Positions 1-9,441 of a stretch of DNA of 64,000 nt are shown one piece after another. Position 1 is the stretch's first letter. The number at the start of each line of letters is the position of its first letter. Below the pieces are notes generated by a model, which was given only the letters and a program-made list of their open reading frames with translations, had not been told where the DNA came from and made no database searches. The position numbers and the translations under genes are program-made. Source of the stretch: Vibrio sp. PID17_43 (GTDB lineage: Bacteria > Pseudomonadota > Gammaproteobacteria > Enterobacterales > Vibrionaceae); contig NZ_LIXM01000002.1 in assembly GCF_002608565.1 (NCBI RefSeq), positions 62,001-126,000 on the forward strand. The letters are read 5' to 3'.

Positions 1-110
1 CCGCCGTATTTCTTTGGGCCGTTCGTAGCGATCAGTTCGAAGACCTTGAGCGGCAAGGTCACAACATCCTATTGGGTGAAGAAGAAAAAACACATAACAA
101 AAAATCCTAG
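1..110 (+). CDS. ccoS: CcoS, cbb3-type cytochrome oxidase maturation protein (C-terminal part)
   Basis: The frame from base 3 to the TAG at 108-110 is open and encodes the last 35 residues of a small protein (AVFLWAVRSDQFEDLERQG and an acidic/lysine-rich tail). The FxWAVxxxQFdDLe pattern is the typical C-terminal half of CcoS, a short single-pass membrane protein needed to insert cofactors into cbb3 cytochrome c oxidase. The start lies left of the window. The next gene begins 9 bp after the stop, so they are probably co-transcribed. Position just before a TauE-like gene and fnr agrees with the usual cco-fnr layout. Confidence 0.85.
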   Translation, partial: AVFLWAVRSDQFEDLERQGHNILLGEEEKTHNKKS

Positions 111-119
111 CCTTATTAT

Positions 120-797
120 ATGAGTCCAGACTTTATTGGAGCTTTTATGATCGGTCTCGTTGGGGCCGGTCATTGTATCGGGATGTGCGGTGGTATCGCA
201 TCGCTTCTCTCCATGAGCACACCAAACCACACGCCATCCTCATTAATTCCGCTCTTTTATAATGTGGGGCGCCTCTTGAGTTATGCCGTTATTGGTACGC
301 TCGTGGGTGGCATGGTTTCCGGTCTTTCTGAGCTTAGTGGGTTGACTCAGCCTTTAGCTTGGCTTCGTTTTATCGCTGCAATGTTTATGATTTTGGTCGC
401 TCTGTATATTGCTAAATGGTGGCAAGGCCTACTGTTAATAGAAAAAGTTGGTCAATATATTTGGAAGTATATCTCTCCCGTAGGTAAGAAATTATTGCCA
501 TTAAAGCGCCCTATTCATGCACTATCATTTGGCTTTATTTGGGGGTGGTTACCTTGTGGTTTAGTGTATTCTGCGTTGACTTGGTCAGCGGTGTCCGGTG
601 GTGCAATGAATGGCGGTTTAATCATGTTAGCCTTTGGCCTGGGCACACTCCCATCAATGCTAACCGTTGGTTATGGCGCAACTCAATTCAAAAAGCTTCA
701 AAAGTCTGTAATATTTAGAAATATTTCAGCCTTAATCTTAATCACTTATGGTCTATATACCGCATTCGGTGCGATGGTAATGCTTGGTTTCAGCTAA
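120..797 (+). CDS. Sulfite exporter TauE/SafE-family membrane protein of the cco-fnr cluster
   Basis: This 225-aa polytopic membrane protein starts with a hydrophobic segment containing GAGHCIGMCGG, the signature of the COG2836 branch of the TauE/SafE family. A second half-repeat has the related WGWLPCGLVYSAL motif. Family members adjacent to ccoGHIS genes are often called CcoI/CcoH-neighbour proteins and have been suggested to act in copper or oxidase assembly, but the substrate is not known. The gene follows ccoS by 9 bp and precedes fnr by 90 bp. Function beyond 'putative transporter' is inference. Confidence 0.8.
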   Translation: MSPDFIGAFMIGLVGAGHCIGMCGGIASLLSMSTPNHTPSSLIPLFYNVGRLLSYAVIGTLVGGMVSGLSELSGLTQPLAWLRFIAAMFMILVALYIAKWWQGLLLIEKVGQYIWKYISPVGKKLLPLKRPIHALSFGFIWGWLPCGLVYSALTWSAVSGGAMNGGLIMLAFGLGTLPSMLTVGYGATQFKKLQKSVIFRNISALILITYGLYTAFGAMVMLGFS

Positions 798-857
798 TCT
801 TGAAGTCATTCTCATCAATATTTTTGCTACCCTTTATGCTTAAGCAGTGATAAAATA

Positions 858-871
858 TTGATGTATATCAA
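858..871. promoter_or_regulatory. FNR box in front of fnr
   Basis: TTGATGTATATCAA is an exact match to the FNR consensus TTGAT-N4-ATCAA. It ends 16 bp before the fnr start codon. A site so close to the start would overlap the promoter or ribosome-loading region, so it most likely mediates autorepression by Fe-S-loaded FNR, as known for E. coli fnr. Confidence 0.88.
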
Positions 872-887
872 ATAGTGAAAGGTTGTT

Positions 888-1634
888 ATGATTTCTGAAA
901 AGCCTGCAACAAAGCGCATCCAATCAGGCGGTTGCGCGATTCATTGCCAAGATTGTAGCATTAGCCAGTTGTGTATTCCGTTCACACTGAATGAGTCTGA
1001 ACTTGATCAGTTGGATCAAATCATCGAGCGAAAAAAGCCTATCCAAAAAGGGCAAGAACTTTTCAAAGCGGGTGATGAGCTTAAATCGCTGTACGCGATT
1101 CGCTCCGGAACGATTAAGAGCTACACGATTACTGAGCAAGGCGATGAACAGATCACAGCATTTCACTTAGCGGGAGATCTAGTCGGTTTTGATGCAATTA
1201 CCGGTGATTGTCACCCTAGTTTTGCTCAAGCACTAGAAACTTCTATGGTGTGTGAGATCCCATACGAGATCCTTGATGACTTATCAGGAAAGATGCCTAA
1301 GCTTCGTCAACAAATCATGCGTCTGATGAGCAATGAGATTAAAGGAGATCAAGAAATGATTCTGCTCCTTTCCAAAAAGAATGCGGAAGAACGTTTGGCG
1401 GCTTTCTTGTACAACCTATCAACGCGTTTCTCGCAACGTGGCTTTAGTCCTAGAGAGTTTCGTTTGACCATGACACGTGGTGACATTGGTAACTATCTTG
1501 GTCTAACCGTTGAAACCATTAGCCGACTACTTGGGCGCTTCCAGAAATCTGAAATTCTGAGCGTGAAGGGTAAGTACATCACAATATTAGATCATGATGC
1601 ATTGATGGAACTTGCTGGTGTAAGTAAAAATTAA
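888..1634 (+). CDS. fnr: FNR, oxygen-sensing transcriptional regulator
   Basis: This 248-aa CRP/FNR-family regulator is nearly collinear with E. coli FNR. Cysteines 20, 23, 29 and 122 match the four [4Fe-4S] ligands; residues about 30-150 form the cyclic-nucleotide-type beta-roll and dimer helix; the C-terminal winged helix has the recognition segment [10 protein letters not shown]. Under anoxia it dimerises and switches on anaerobic respiration genes while repressing aerobic ones. A perfect FNR box lies just upstream, indicating autoregulation. An intrinsic terminator follows the stop codon, separating it from uspE. Confidence 0.97.
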   Translation: MISEKPATKRIQSGGCAIHCQDCSISQLCIPFTLNESELDQLDQIIERKKPIQKGQELFKAGDELKSLYAIRSGTIKSYTITEQGDEQITAFHLAGDLVGFDAITGDCHPSFAQALETSMVCEIPYEILDDLSGKMPKLRQQIMRLMSNEIKGDQEMILLLSKKNAEERLAAFLYNLSTRFSQRGFSPREFRLTMTRGDIGNYLGLTVETISRLLGRFQKSEILSVKGKYITILDHDALMELAGVSKN

Positions 1635-1648
1635 ATTTTCCTATCAAT

Positions 1649-1676
1649 TGATGTAGCTCGTAAATGAGCTACATCA
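1649..1676 (+). terminator. Terminator-like hairpin after fnr
   Basis: An 11-bp perfect stem (TGATGTAGCTC / GAGCTACATCA) encloses a 6-nt loop and begins 15 bp after the fnr stop. The T-tract after it is weak (ATATTTCTT), so termination may be partial. Confidence 0.6.
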
Positions 1677-1814
1677 TATTTCTTCCAAAATCCCTTAAAA
1701 ATTCCTCTATATATCACTTAAACTGAGCTACATTAAAAATGTACCTTGTGTACTCCAATATACTGATTTATCTTATTTTCAGTAATTGGTTCTACAACAT
1801 AAGTGGGCTTAGTT

Positions 1815-2762
1815 ATGAGTATATACAGTAAGATTCTTGTTGTTGCTGACATCAATCATGATGAGCAGCCAGCTCTTGCAAGAGCAGTTCAATTAGCTCA
1901 AAAAAGTGTATCCCGAAGCCGAATCACTTTCTTTCTTTCAATCTACGATTTTTCGTATGATATGACTTCAATGCTATCGGTTGATGAAAGAGATGCTATG
2001 CGTCGGGGGGTTATCCATCAACGCGAACTGTGGATGCGTAAGATTGCCCAGCCGTATTTAGAAGATGGATTCGACTTTGATGTTTGTGTTGTTTGGCATA
2101 ATCGCCCTTATGAAGCAATCATTGCTGAAGTGTTCGCTGGTGATCACGATATAGTGATCAAAGGAACTCGTAAACACGACGTTCTAGAATCTGTCATTTT
2201 CACGCCAACAGATTGGCATTTGTTACGTAAGTGCCCTAGCCCGGTACTTCTCATCAAAAATGCGGATTGGCCTGAGCATGCAAGAATTCTTGCTTCTGTT
2301 CACGTTGGTTCTGAAAACCCAACTCATATTGACCTGAATGACTCGATGGTAGAGCGTCTTAAAGAAATCAGCAATCGACTCGACGCTGAACCATTCCTCG
2401 TTAATGCTTACCCAGTCACTCCAGCTAACATTACCATTGAATTGCCAGAATTCGACCCAACAACTTATACCGATGCCGTTCGTGGGCATCATTTAACGGC
2501 AATGAAAGCACTTCGTCAAAAACATGGTTTGAACGAAGAGCAAACCATCGTTGAACAAGGTTTACCAGAAGATATCATTCCAGCAACGGCAGAAAAGCTA
2601 AATGCAGCGATGGTGATCCTTGGTACTACAGGGCGTACAGGCTTATCAGCTGTGTTTATCGGTAATACCGCGGAACATGTAATTGATAAAATCAATTGCG
2701 ATGTATTGGCCTTGAAACCGAACGGTTACATTAGTCCCCTTGATCCTAACACTGCCTCGTAA
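1815..2762 (+). CDS. uspE: Universal stress protein UspE
   Basis: The 315-aa product consists of two tandem Usp domains (about residues 1-150 and 155-305). FSYDMTSMLS, VVWHNRPYEAII and DWHLLRKCPSPVLLIKN are characteristic of UspE; the second domain ends with GTTGRTGLSAVFIGNTAEHVID, a nucleotide-binding-type loop. UspE-type proteins aid survival of DNA damage and stress in E. coli. I chose ATG 1815 (MSIYSKILVV); a GTG four codons upstream is in frame but does not fit the family. The fnr-uspE-ttcA order is conserved in gammaproteobacteria. Confidence 0.94.
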   Translation: MSIYSKILVVADINHDEQPALARAVQLAQKSVSRSRITFFLSIYDFSYDMTSMLSVDERDAMRRGVIHQRELWMRKIAQPYLEDGFDFDVCVVWHNRPYEAIIAEVFAGDHDIVIKGTRKHDVLESVIFTPTDWHLLRKCPSPVLLIKNADWPEHARILASVHVGSENPTHIDLNDSMVERLKEISNRLDAEPFLVNAYPVTPANITIELPEFDPTTYTDAVRGHHLTAMKALRQKHGLNEEQTIVEQGLPEDIIPATAEKLNAAMVILGTTGRTGLSAVFIGNTAEHVIDKINCDVLALKPNGYISPLDPNTAS

Positions 2763-2781
2763 TGTTATTTTTTACCGCTAG

Positions 2782-2818
2782 AAATCAAAATCCCCCAATT
2801 ATTGGGGGATTTTGATTT
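2782..2818. terminator. Bidirectional terminator between uspE and ttcA
   Basis: A 17-bp perfect stem with a CCCCC/GGGGG core and a 3-nt loop is flanked by A- and T-rich arms, so it can end both convergent transcripts. It overlaps the first two bases of the ttcA stop codon complement. Confidence 0.9.
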
Positions 2819-3710
2819 AGATGTTAGTGACATCGATAAACATGGACTCATCAATGTTTGTCGAAGATACCACCGCTTCACTAAATTCATATTCTTCGCG
2901 ATTGCCTTCACGATCCAACGGAAGATTCACAAAATCAAACAATTCGCGGTCCGCCAGTTGACTTGGGCTTACATTCTGAATTGATTTGAAGATCGCTTCG
3001 ACTCGGCCAGGCGTCTTCTTATCCCATTCAATCAGCATCGCTTTGATTGATTGACGCTGAAGGTTCTCTTGTGAGCCACACAGATTACAAGGAATAATTG
3101 GGAATTCTTTGTGTTCTGCGTACTTAATTAAGTCTTTTTCGCGACAGTAAGTTAGAGGGCGAATAACAACGTTACGGCCATCATCAGAGCGTAGCTTTGG
3201 TGGCATCGCTTTTAAGCGAGAACCGTGGAACATGTTTAAGAACATCGTCTCAACAATGTCGTCCATATGGTGACCAAGTGCTAGCTTAGTTGCACCAATC
3301 TTCTCAGCAAAAGAGTAAAGCGTACCACGACGTAGACGTGAGCATAGGCCACAAGTCGTTTTACCTTCTGGCACCTTCTCTTTCACAACGGAGTATGTAT
3401 CTTTATCGACGATGTAATAAGGAATGTTCAGTGTTTCAAAGTAGTCCGGCAGAATGTGCTCTGGGAAGCCTGGTTGCTTCTGATCAAGGTTAACCGCAAC
3501 TACTTCAAATTTAATAGGCGCAGCCTTTTGTAGATTCAGCAGGATATCAAGCATCGCAAATGAATCTTTACCACCGCTTATACATGCCATCACAACATCA
3601 CCTTCTTCAATCATGTTGTAATCTGCAATGGCATTTCCAACATGTCTTCTTAGACGTTTCTGAAGCTTGTTGAATTCAAGGGTTTCTTTTCTTGTATCTG
3701 TTTGGTTCAT
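2817..3710 (-). CDS. ttcA: TtcA, tRNA 2-thiocytidine synthetase
   Basis: This 297-aa PP-loop ATPase has the pyrophosphatase motif SGGKDS near residue 47 and the CGLC pair (about residues 120-123) plus a later cysteine in PCNLCGSQ, which together hold the [4Fe-4S] cluster used to thiolate C32 of tRNA. The start is ATG 3710; the GTG directly before it is in frame but has no family support. It is transcribed towards uspE and both end at a shared bidirectional terminator. Confidence 0.96.
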   Translation of the reverse strand: MNQTDTRKETLEFNKLQKRLRRHVGNAIADYNMIEEGDVVMACISGGKDSFAMLDILLNLQKAAPIKFEVVAVNLDQKQPGFPEHILPDYFETLNIPYYIVDKDTYSVVKEKVPEGKTTCGLCSRLRRGTLYSFAEKIGATKLALGHHMDDIVETMFLNMFHGSRLKAMPPKLRSDDGRNVVIRPLTYCREKDLIKYAEHKEFPIIPCNLCGSQENLQRQSIKAMLIEWDKKTPGRVEAIFKSIQNVSPSQLADRELFDFVNLPLDREGNREEYEFSEAVVSSTNIDESMFIDVTNI

Positions 3711-3870
3711 CACGGGCTCTCACATCGCCGAAAAATCGACTGTAGGACTTCCTAACATGGGTTTCTTTGGGGCGTGGATTATACGGGCTTTTTACGTAGG
3801 ATTAAATCTTTGTGTGATGGAGTCCATCAATAAATCGCACGAAAAGAGGTCGAAGAGCGTTATAAATAAC

Positions 3871-3894
3871 AAAGAGCTGCTATTGCAGCTCTTT
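3871..3894 (-). terminator. Terminator after the DUF2987 gene
   Basis: A 10-bp perfect stem AAAGAGCTGC / GCAGCTCTTT with a 4-nt loop lies 16 bp beyond the stop of the leftward gene at 3911. The downstream side on the minus strand is T-rich (TTTGTTATTTAT). Confidence 0.75.
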
Positions 3895-3910
3895 AAAAAT
3901 CAAATCGCGA

Positions 3911-4573
3911 TTACTTTGTTGCGTTTGGTAGATAAGGTAATACGCGAGTCGTTGGCTGTGGCAAAGTCATATACCCGCCCTCTCCAATTTCGCTCAATGC
4001 CACTTGTACTTTGCCATTAACAATCTCCTTTATTGAGCCGTTAGAGAAAGTAATTGTGTCATTGAGTTTGTTTGCGAACTCCATCGTGACACCTTGTACT
4101 TCTGGAGTGAACCAATTAGCAAACATACCACCTAGATCTTCTAACAGGGTCTGCATTTGTGGAATAAGTGGCGTAAGTTGTTCGTAAGATACGTTACCCT
4201 GTAGTACTTCTTTCGTCATTACTACTAATGAATAATCACAGCGCGTGTCTTTTGATGTGTGCACAAACACCAACGGATTTGCTGATTTAAGGTTTTTGTC
4301 GACAGGGAGCGGCAGCTCTTTAGTCGCTGGAATCACGAACTCTTCGTAATGCTCTTCTTTTTCCATCCATGCTTTTTCTATCTCACACAACTGCTTAGTT
4401 TTAGAATCCACAAAGAAAATGCCGACTTTTACATCATCATTACCTTCTTTGTTATTGTTCTTTAGTTGCGTGTAGAGCTTAGAGTACGTAAACATGTACT
4501 CTTGAGCGTGAGTCGCAGGCGATACTAACACCAACATCGCACTGCCTAGTAAACTTAGGCTTAACTTCTTCAT
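3911..4573 (-). CDS. Exported DUF2987 protein
   Basis: The 220-aa product begins with a signal peptide (MKKLSLSLLGSAMLVLVSPATHA, cleavage after AHA-type site near residue 23), so it is periplasmic. The remainder (EYMFTYSKLYTQLKNN, then a long beta-rich region with two cysteines) matches the Vibrio/Shewanella DUF2987 family, whose function is unknown. It sits 19 bp downstream of the Bax-like gene on the same strand, so it may belong to the same transcript, and ends at its own terminator. Confidence 0.8.
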   Translation of the reverse strand: MKKLSLSLLGSAMLVLVSPATHAQEYMFTYSKLYTQLKNNNKEGNDDVKVGIFFVDSKTKQLCEIEKAWMEKEEHYEEFVIPATKELPLPVDKNLKSANPLVFVHTSKDTRCDYSLVVMTKEVLQGNVSYEQLTPLIPQMQTLLEDLGGMFANWFTPEVQGVTMEFANKLNDTITFSNGSIKEIVNGKVQVALSEIGEGGYMTLPQPTTRVLPYLPNATK

Positions 4574-4592
4574 TGAATCGTTATTTCTTTTA

Positions 4593-5426
4593 TTATATCC
4601 AGTAAGCGTTATTGTGACGAATCATCGCACGCAAGTCATTAACGTATCCGATACCGCGTTCTGAATATGCGAGCAAACCATGTGTCAGCTCTGATGCTGT
4701 CGCCACAGATAACAAATCCTTTTGTTTCCCTGCTAAGTTAGCGCGTATATCACGCAAGTCAGCATAAGCACGGTTACGATTAACATTCATAAAGTAGCCG
4801 TGTACAGACTCCTGTACAGTATCAAACATCTTTACTTCATGTGTGTTACCGGCGCCACGTTTTGCAGGAACAATTCCACAGCCCTTCTTATAACACCATT
4901 GACCAAACAAGTTGTTCGCTTGAGTAGCAAAACGAGAGGTCCCCCACGCAGATTCATTCGCAGCTTGAGTTAATACTAAAGCTTCTGGCAACACATTTAC
5001 ACGCTTGAACATTTCATCCAACCAAGTTTGCGTGACTGTGTTGTCGTCTAGTGGGAAAGAATAAAGTGCAGCCAAACGCTCTGCATAAGACGTTTGCTCG
5101 GAAGTCACATCTCCAACCTGTAATGACGTTAAAAATGCTCGCTCTTTCTCGATACGTTGATTTTCTAACGCAATTTTAGGACGAAGGAAATCAAAGAACG
5201 CTGCCTTTTTGTCTTTCGTATCTTTAATCGAATTGAAGTCCGGGATCTCACCTATGTGTGGAAGGTGCGAAAAATCCGGATATGAAACAGGACCTTGCAC
5301 GACTTGCGGGTCGATTGCATTGCGATATTCGCGGTCGTAGTGCAAATAAGGGCCTACAGAAGCAAAAGTGGCGGCTATTAAGATAGCCGTCACTCGTAAA
5401 CTCATTGATTTTAAGGATTTAGGCAT
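4593..5426 (-). CDS. Bax-like glucosaminidase (GH73-type)
   Basis: The 277-aa protein (start ATG 5426, MPKSLKSMSLRV) has one N-terminal membrane or signal segment and a C-terminal glucosaminidase domain. LTQAANESAWGTSRFATQANNLFGQWC carries the conserved catalytic-region glutamate of this family (in ANESAWG), and ERGIGYVNDLRAMIRHN is the usual end. Such enzymes cleave N-acetylglucosaminyl bonds in peptidoglycan. The start overlaps the end of the upstream membrane-protein gene by 8 bp, indicating translational coupling. The closest named homologue is E. coli Bax. Confidence 0.87.
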   Translation of the reverse strand: MPKSLKSMSLRVTAILIAATFASVGPYLHYDREYRNAIDPQVVQGPVSYPDFSHLPHIGEIPDFNSIKDTKDKKAAFFDFLRPKIALENQRIEKERAFLTSLQVGDVTSEQTSYAERLAALYSFPLDDNTVTQTWLDEMFKRVNVLPEALVLTQAANESAWGTSRFATQANNLFGQWCYKKGCGIVPAKRGAGNTHEVKMFDTVQESVHGYFMNVNRNRAYADLRDIRANLAGKQKDLLSVATASELTHGLLAYSERGIGYVNDLRAMIRHNNAYWI

Positions 5427-6210
5427 TAAACACCTGAGAGTTACCATCGTGATCGTTTTGCTGTGTTGCTACGATCTTCAATTTGATACCAAACATTTCG
5501 CGGTACAGAATTCCCTTTAAATGGAAGAAGAACGGTAATACGAAAATGAGGCCTATACCATAGAACATTGCCGCAATAATAAACATCAACATGACGCTTA
5601 AGTAAAGCCCTGCAACCACAAAAATCTTTTTGTTTATAGCTCGAAGCGACAGTAGCAGCGATTGCATTGGAGGGACTCGCTTTTCACAAATTAGCAAAAT
5701 CGAATGGCTAAATGCTAAAGATAAATAGAGGGATAGCAATGGAAAAATTGCACCCACCGCACCTTGCAGCACTAAACTAAATAACGTAGCCAAAATGACC
5801 GGAATGGTAAACTGAAGCCCCTTTCCTACATGACGAACTTTGGTCTTCAAGCCTGCAACATGGCTCATCGCCATTAGGCTAACACCGGCGTAAATCGGCG
5901 CACTGATCACTTCGTAACTAAAGTTTGCGACATAAATGGCGGTAACAATGTCACTAGTAAAAGACTCTGGATTTTGCAACGCATCTAAAATAACGCTTGG
6001 GTCACCCAACTGCAGTTGGAGCGCAATATAGAAAATACCCAGTTGGACAAAAAGTAGCAGGATAATTGCAGGCGAAAATGATAAAAATTGCTGAATAGTC
6101 GTGCGCCAAGCTTCGCTAAAAACGGCACCCGCTTTTAGTTCGTATTGACCAGAAAGAGCTCGCTCTACACTCCCTCCAAGATTGAAGTCTTTCTCAAAAT
6201 CGTTGTTCAT
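5419..6210 (-). CDS. Polytopic inner-membrane protein upstream of bax-like gene
   Basis: This 263-aa protein has a hydrophilic start (about 45 residues) and roughly five or six transmembrane segments. Vibrio annotations of this gene as 'proline and glycine rich transmembrane protein gene in bax' fit its position, though this copy is not strikingly proline-rich. No catalytic motif is visible. It is translationally coupled to the Bax-like glucosaminidase (8-bp overlap), so a role with that cell-wall enzyme is plausible but only inferred. Confidence 0.7.
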   Translation of the reverse strand: MNNDFEKDFNLGGSVERALSGQYELKAGAVFSEAWRTTIQQFLSFSPAIILLLFVQLGIFYIALQLQLGDPSVILDALQNPESFTSDIVTAIYVANFSYEVISAPIYAGVSLMAMSHVAGLKTKVRHVGKGLQFTIPVILATLFSLVLQGAVGAIFPLLSLYLSLAFSHSILLICEKRVPPMQSLLLSLRAINKKIFVVAGLYLSVMLMFIIAAMFYGIGLIFVLPFFFHLKGILYREMFGIKLKIVATQQNDHDGNSQVFNA

Positions 6211-6587
6211 ATATCGTCCAAGGCTAACATGTAAAAATTTTTCTGGAAAACCAGTGTATTAATATTACGCTCATTATAAAGAAATCTGTCGATGTCTAAA
6301 ATCATAATCCACTTATTAAACTTGCAATATCTGTGATTTGGTCAATAATTAATCACTTGCAAGCTTATGAAATTGAAAACAATTGCTGATTTAAAAATTG
6401 GCTTAACAGATTGTAACAATGTCGTTTATATACCTGTAAAAACAGTATGGTAAGGATTGTTTACTTTTGCCTGCAAAATTTTTTCTGTTTCAAGATAAGA
6501 AAATGCTTTGATTTCACAATTTTGGTGATTATCATGCGCGCCTCAAAAGTGAATGACTAATGTCACATCAATTGGTCCAAACCCAAT
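6211..6587. other. Divergent intergenic region before potA
   Basis: This AT-rich 377-bp stretch separates the leftward bax operon from potABC and must hold both promoters. I see no coding potential and no perfect FNR, CRP or sigma-54 site. A partly palindromic AATTTTGGTGATTATCATG and the TGTCACATCA segment near 6561 are possible protein-binding sites without a recognised family. Confidence 0.5.
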
Positions 6588-6593
6588 TTGAAC

Positions 6594-7727
6594 GTGGGAG
6601 AAATACAGACGTTGAACGCTAAACAGCAAGCAGGAAAGCCAGTAGTTCGTCTATCTGGTATTAGCAAAAGTTTCGATGGTAAGGAAATCATCGGTAATTT
6701 AAATCTGGATGTTAATCATGGTGAGTTTCTGACGATTCTTGGCCCTTCTGGTTGTGGTAAAACAACAGTTTTACGCATGATCGCGGGTTTTGAAACGGCA
6801 GACAACGGTCAAATCGTTTTAGATGATCACGATGTAACCCAGGTTCCTGCAGAGCAAAGGCACGTCAACACAGTATTTCAGAGTTATGCGCTCTTTCCTC
6901 ATATGACTGTGTTCGAAAACGTTGCATTTGGTCTTCGTATGCAGAAAACACCTGCTGCTGAGATCGAACCACGCGTGATGGAAGCGCTACGAATGGTACG
7001 CCTAGAAAAAATGGCGCAGCGTAAGCCTCATCAACTTTCAGGTGGACAACAACAACGCATCGCGATTGCTCGTGCCGTTGTTAACAAACCTAAGGTACTG
7101 CTGCTAGATGAATCTCTATCTGCTCTTGATTACAAACTACGTAAACAAATGCAGATCGAGCTAAAACAACTTCAACGTCAGCTAGGAATTACCTTTATCT
7201 TTGTAACTCACGATCAGGAAGAAGCCCTATCAATGTCTGACCGCATTATCGTTATGCGTGATGGTGTCATTGAACAAGATGGCTCTCCACGTGAAATATA
7301 CGAAGAGCCTAAAAACCTCTTTGTGGCTCGCTTTATCGGTGAGATCAACGTATTCAACACGACCATGCTTGAGCGTATCGATGAGAAACGCATTCGAGCA
7401 GAAATCGAAGGTGTTGAAGCGGTGGTATACTTCGACGGAGAAGCACAAGCCGGTGACAAACTACAAGTACTACTTCGCCCAGAAGACTTGCGCATCGAAG
7501 AGATTAAAGAGTCAGAAGAAAAAGGCATCGTAGGTCACGTGACTGAACGTACCTATAAAGGTATGACATTGGATTCCGTAATTGAGCTGGATTCAGGTAT
7601 GCGCGTGATGGTAAGCGAATTCTTTAACGAGGATGATCCTGATGTGGACCACTCTCTCGGCCAGAAAGTCGCGATTACTTGGGTTGAGAGCTGGGAGGTA
7701 GTACTAAATGATCAGCAAGAAGCTTAA
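6594..7727 (+). CDS. potA: PotA, spermidine/putrescine ABC transporter ATPase
   Basis: A 377-aa ABC ATPase with Walker [11 protein letters not shown]-loop, signature LSGGQQQR, Walker [14 protein letters not shown]-loop THDQEEA and a C-terminal TOBE-like domain ([11 protein letters not shown]). It energises polyamine import through PotB/PotC. The start is uncertain: GTG 6594 ([10 protein letters not shown]) agrees with Vibrio PotA proteins, TTG 6588 is also in frame, and TTG 6612 is the only one preceded by a GGGAG element (11-nt spacing). Overlaps potB by 20 bp. Confidence 0.95.
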   Translation: MGEIQTLNAKQQAGKPVVRLSGISKSFDGKEIIGNLNLDVNHGEFLTILGPSGCGKTTVLRMIAGFETADNGQIVLDDHDVTQVPAEQRHVNTVFQSYALFPHMTVFENVAFGLRMQKTPAAEIEPRVMEALRMVRLEKMAQRKPHQLSGGQQQRIAIARAVVNKPKVLLLDESLSALDYKLRKQMQIELKQLQRQLGITFIFVTHDQEEALSMSDRIIVMRDGVIEQDGSPREIYEEPKNLFVARFIGEINVFNTTMLERIDEKRIRAEIEGVEAVVYFDGEAQAGDKLQVLLRPEDLRIEEIKESEEKGIVGHVTERTYKGMTLDSVIELDSGMRVMVSEFFNEDDPDVDHSLGQKVAITWVESWEVVLNDQQEA

Positions 7728-8568
7728 TCTTCAGAACGCGATCATTACCCTAATTGTTGGTTGGCTAACACTTTTTGTGTTGATCCCGAATCTAATGATA
7801 ATCGGTACAAGCTTCCTGACACGTGATGAAGCGAATCTAATTGAATTAACGTTTACCTTCGACAACTACCTTCGTCTACTGGATCCCCTGTATGCGAAAG
7901 TGCTAATGCACTCTTTCTACATGGCGATCATTGCGACGTTGTTATGTCTAGTGATTGGTTACCCATTTGCTTATATCGTAGCGAAGATGCCTGAAAGATG
8001 GCGTCCGTTCATGTTGTTTTTGGTGATTGTACCGTTTTGGACCAACTCTCTGATCCGTACTTACGGACTTAAGATTGTTCTTGGTACCCAAGGCATTTTG
8101 AACAAATCACTGATGGCAATGGAAATCATCGATAAGCCACTGCGCTTAATGTACACCGAAACAGCGGTTATGATCGGTCTCGTTTATATCTTGCTTCCGT
8201 TTATGATTCTGCCGCTTTACTCGGCAATCGAAAAGTTAGACAACACGTATATTGAAGCTGCAAAAGATCTTGGTGCGAACAAAATCCAAACGATTACTAA
8301 AGTCATTTTACCGTTGACAATGCCTGGTATTATCGGCGGCTGTCTATTGGTACTGCTTCCAGCACTAGGTATGTTCTACATCTCTGACCTTTTAGGCGGT
8401 GCGAAGAACCTACTGATTGGTAACGTAATTAAAAGCCAAGTATTGAACGCTCGTGACTGGCCATTTGGTGCAGCAACCAGTATTGCCCTAACCGTCGCAA
8501 TGGCTATTATGCTGTACGCCTACTATCGCGCAGGTAAACTATTGAATAAGAAGGTGGAGCTAGACTAA
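7708..8568 (+). CDS. potB: PotB, spermidine/putrescine permease
   Basis: This 286-aa inner-membrane permease has about six transmembrane segments and the EAA loop [25 protein letters not shown], where the coupling helix meets PotA. It follows potA with a 20-bp overlap and ends overlapping the potC start by one base (TAATG), so the three genes are translationally coupled. Confidence 0.95.
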   Translation: MISKKLNLQNAIITLIVGWLTLFVLIPNLMIIGTSFLTRDEANLIELTFTFDNYLRLLDPLYAKVLMHSFYMAIIATLLCLVIGYPFAYIVAKMPERWRPFMLFLVIVPFWTNSLIRTYGLKIVLGTQGILNKSLMAMEIIDKPLRLMYTETAVMIGLVYILLPFMILPLYSAIEKLDNTYIEAAKDLGANKIQTITKVILPLTMPGIIGGCLLVLLPALGMFYISDLLGGAKNLLIGNVIKSQVLNARDWPFGAATSIALTVAMAIMLYAYYRAGKLLNKKVELD

Positions 8569-9338
8569 TGGGACGCACAGTTAGATTTAGCTTTATGACG
8601 CTGGTATACGCATTTTTGTATCTGCCAATTATCGTCTTAATTGTTAACTCATTTAATGCCAATAAGTTTGGTATGAAATGGGGTGGTTTCACGACCAAAT
8701 GGTATGAAACGTTAGTAAATAACGACAGTTTAATGCAAGCTGCATGGCATTCACTAAATGTTGCGGTATTTTCCGCAACGGCTGCTACACTTATTGGTAG
8801 TTTGACCGCCGTTGCCCTATTCCGTTACTCATTTAAAGGTAAAGGTGCAGTCAACGGCATGTTGTTTGTTGTAATGATGTCACCTGATATCGTGATGGCC
8901 ATTTCATTGTTGGCTCTGTTCCTAGTATTAGGCGCACAACTTGGCTTCTTTACTTTATTAATTGCTCACATCACTTTCTGCTTACCATTTGTTGTGGTAA
9001 CAGTATATAGCCGACTAAACGGATTTGATGTGAAAATGTTAGAAGCGGCAAAAGACCTTGGTGCAAGTGAATGGGTTATCTTAAAACAGATTATCCTTCC
9101 TCTTGCTAAACCAGCGGTAGCCGCAGGTTGGTTGCTAAGCTTCACCCTGTCTCTAGACGATGTGATTATCAGCTCGTTTGTAACAGGACCAACCTATGAA
9201 ATCCTACCATTGAAGATCTATTCAATGGTGAAGGTAGGCATTTCACCTGAGGTGAATGCATTAGCGACGGTTATGTTGATTGTATCTTTGATTTTGGTAG
9301 TGATTTCTCAGTTGCTAGCAAGAGAAAAAGTAAAGTAA
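8568..9338 (+). CDS. potC: PotC, spermidine/putrescine permease
   Basis: A 256-aa permease with six predicted membrane segments and EAA loop [25 protein letters not shown]. It pairs with PotB to form the polyamine channel. Its stop is followed 23 bp later by an intrinsic terminator that separates the membrane/ATPase genes from the first potD. Confidence 0.95.
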   Translation: MGRTVRFSFMTLVYAFLYLPIIVLIVNSFNANKFGMKWGGFTTKWYETLVNNDSLMQAAWHSLNVAVFSATAATLIGSLTAVALFRYSFKGKGAVNGMLFVVMMSPDIVMAISLLALFLVLGAQLGFFTLLIAHITFCLPFVVVTVYSRLNGFDVKMLEAAKDLGASEWVILKQIILPLAKPAVAAGWLLSFTLSLDDVIISSFVTGPTYEILPLKIYSMVKVGISPEVNALATVMLIVSLILVVISQLLAREKVK

Positions 9339-9360
9339 AATCTACCACCGTCAAATCATC

Positions 9361-9391
9361 AAACAGAATGGTTACATCCCATTCTGTTTTT
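9361..9391 (+). terminator. Terminator between potC and the first potD
   Basis: An 11-bp stem (AAACAGAATGG / CCATTCTGTTT) with a 7-nt loop ends in a T-run. It should reduce or stop read-through from potABC into potD, implying a separate promoter for the binding protein or processing that sets different levels. Confidence 0.75.
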
Positions 9392-9441
9392 CTATCTATC
9401 GTCCAGTTAATTGGACAACGTTTGGTTTGGAGCTAACGTCA

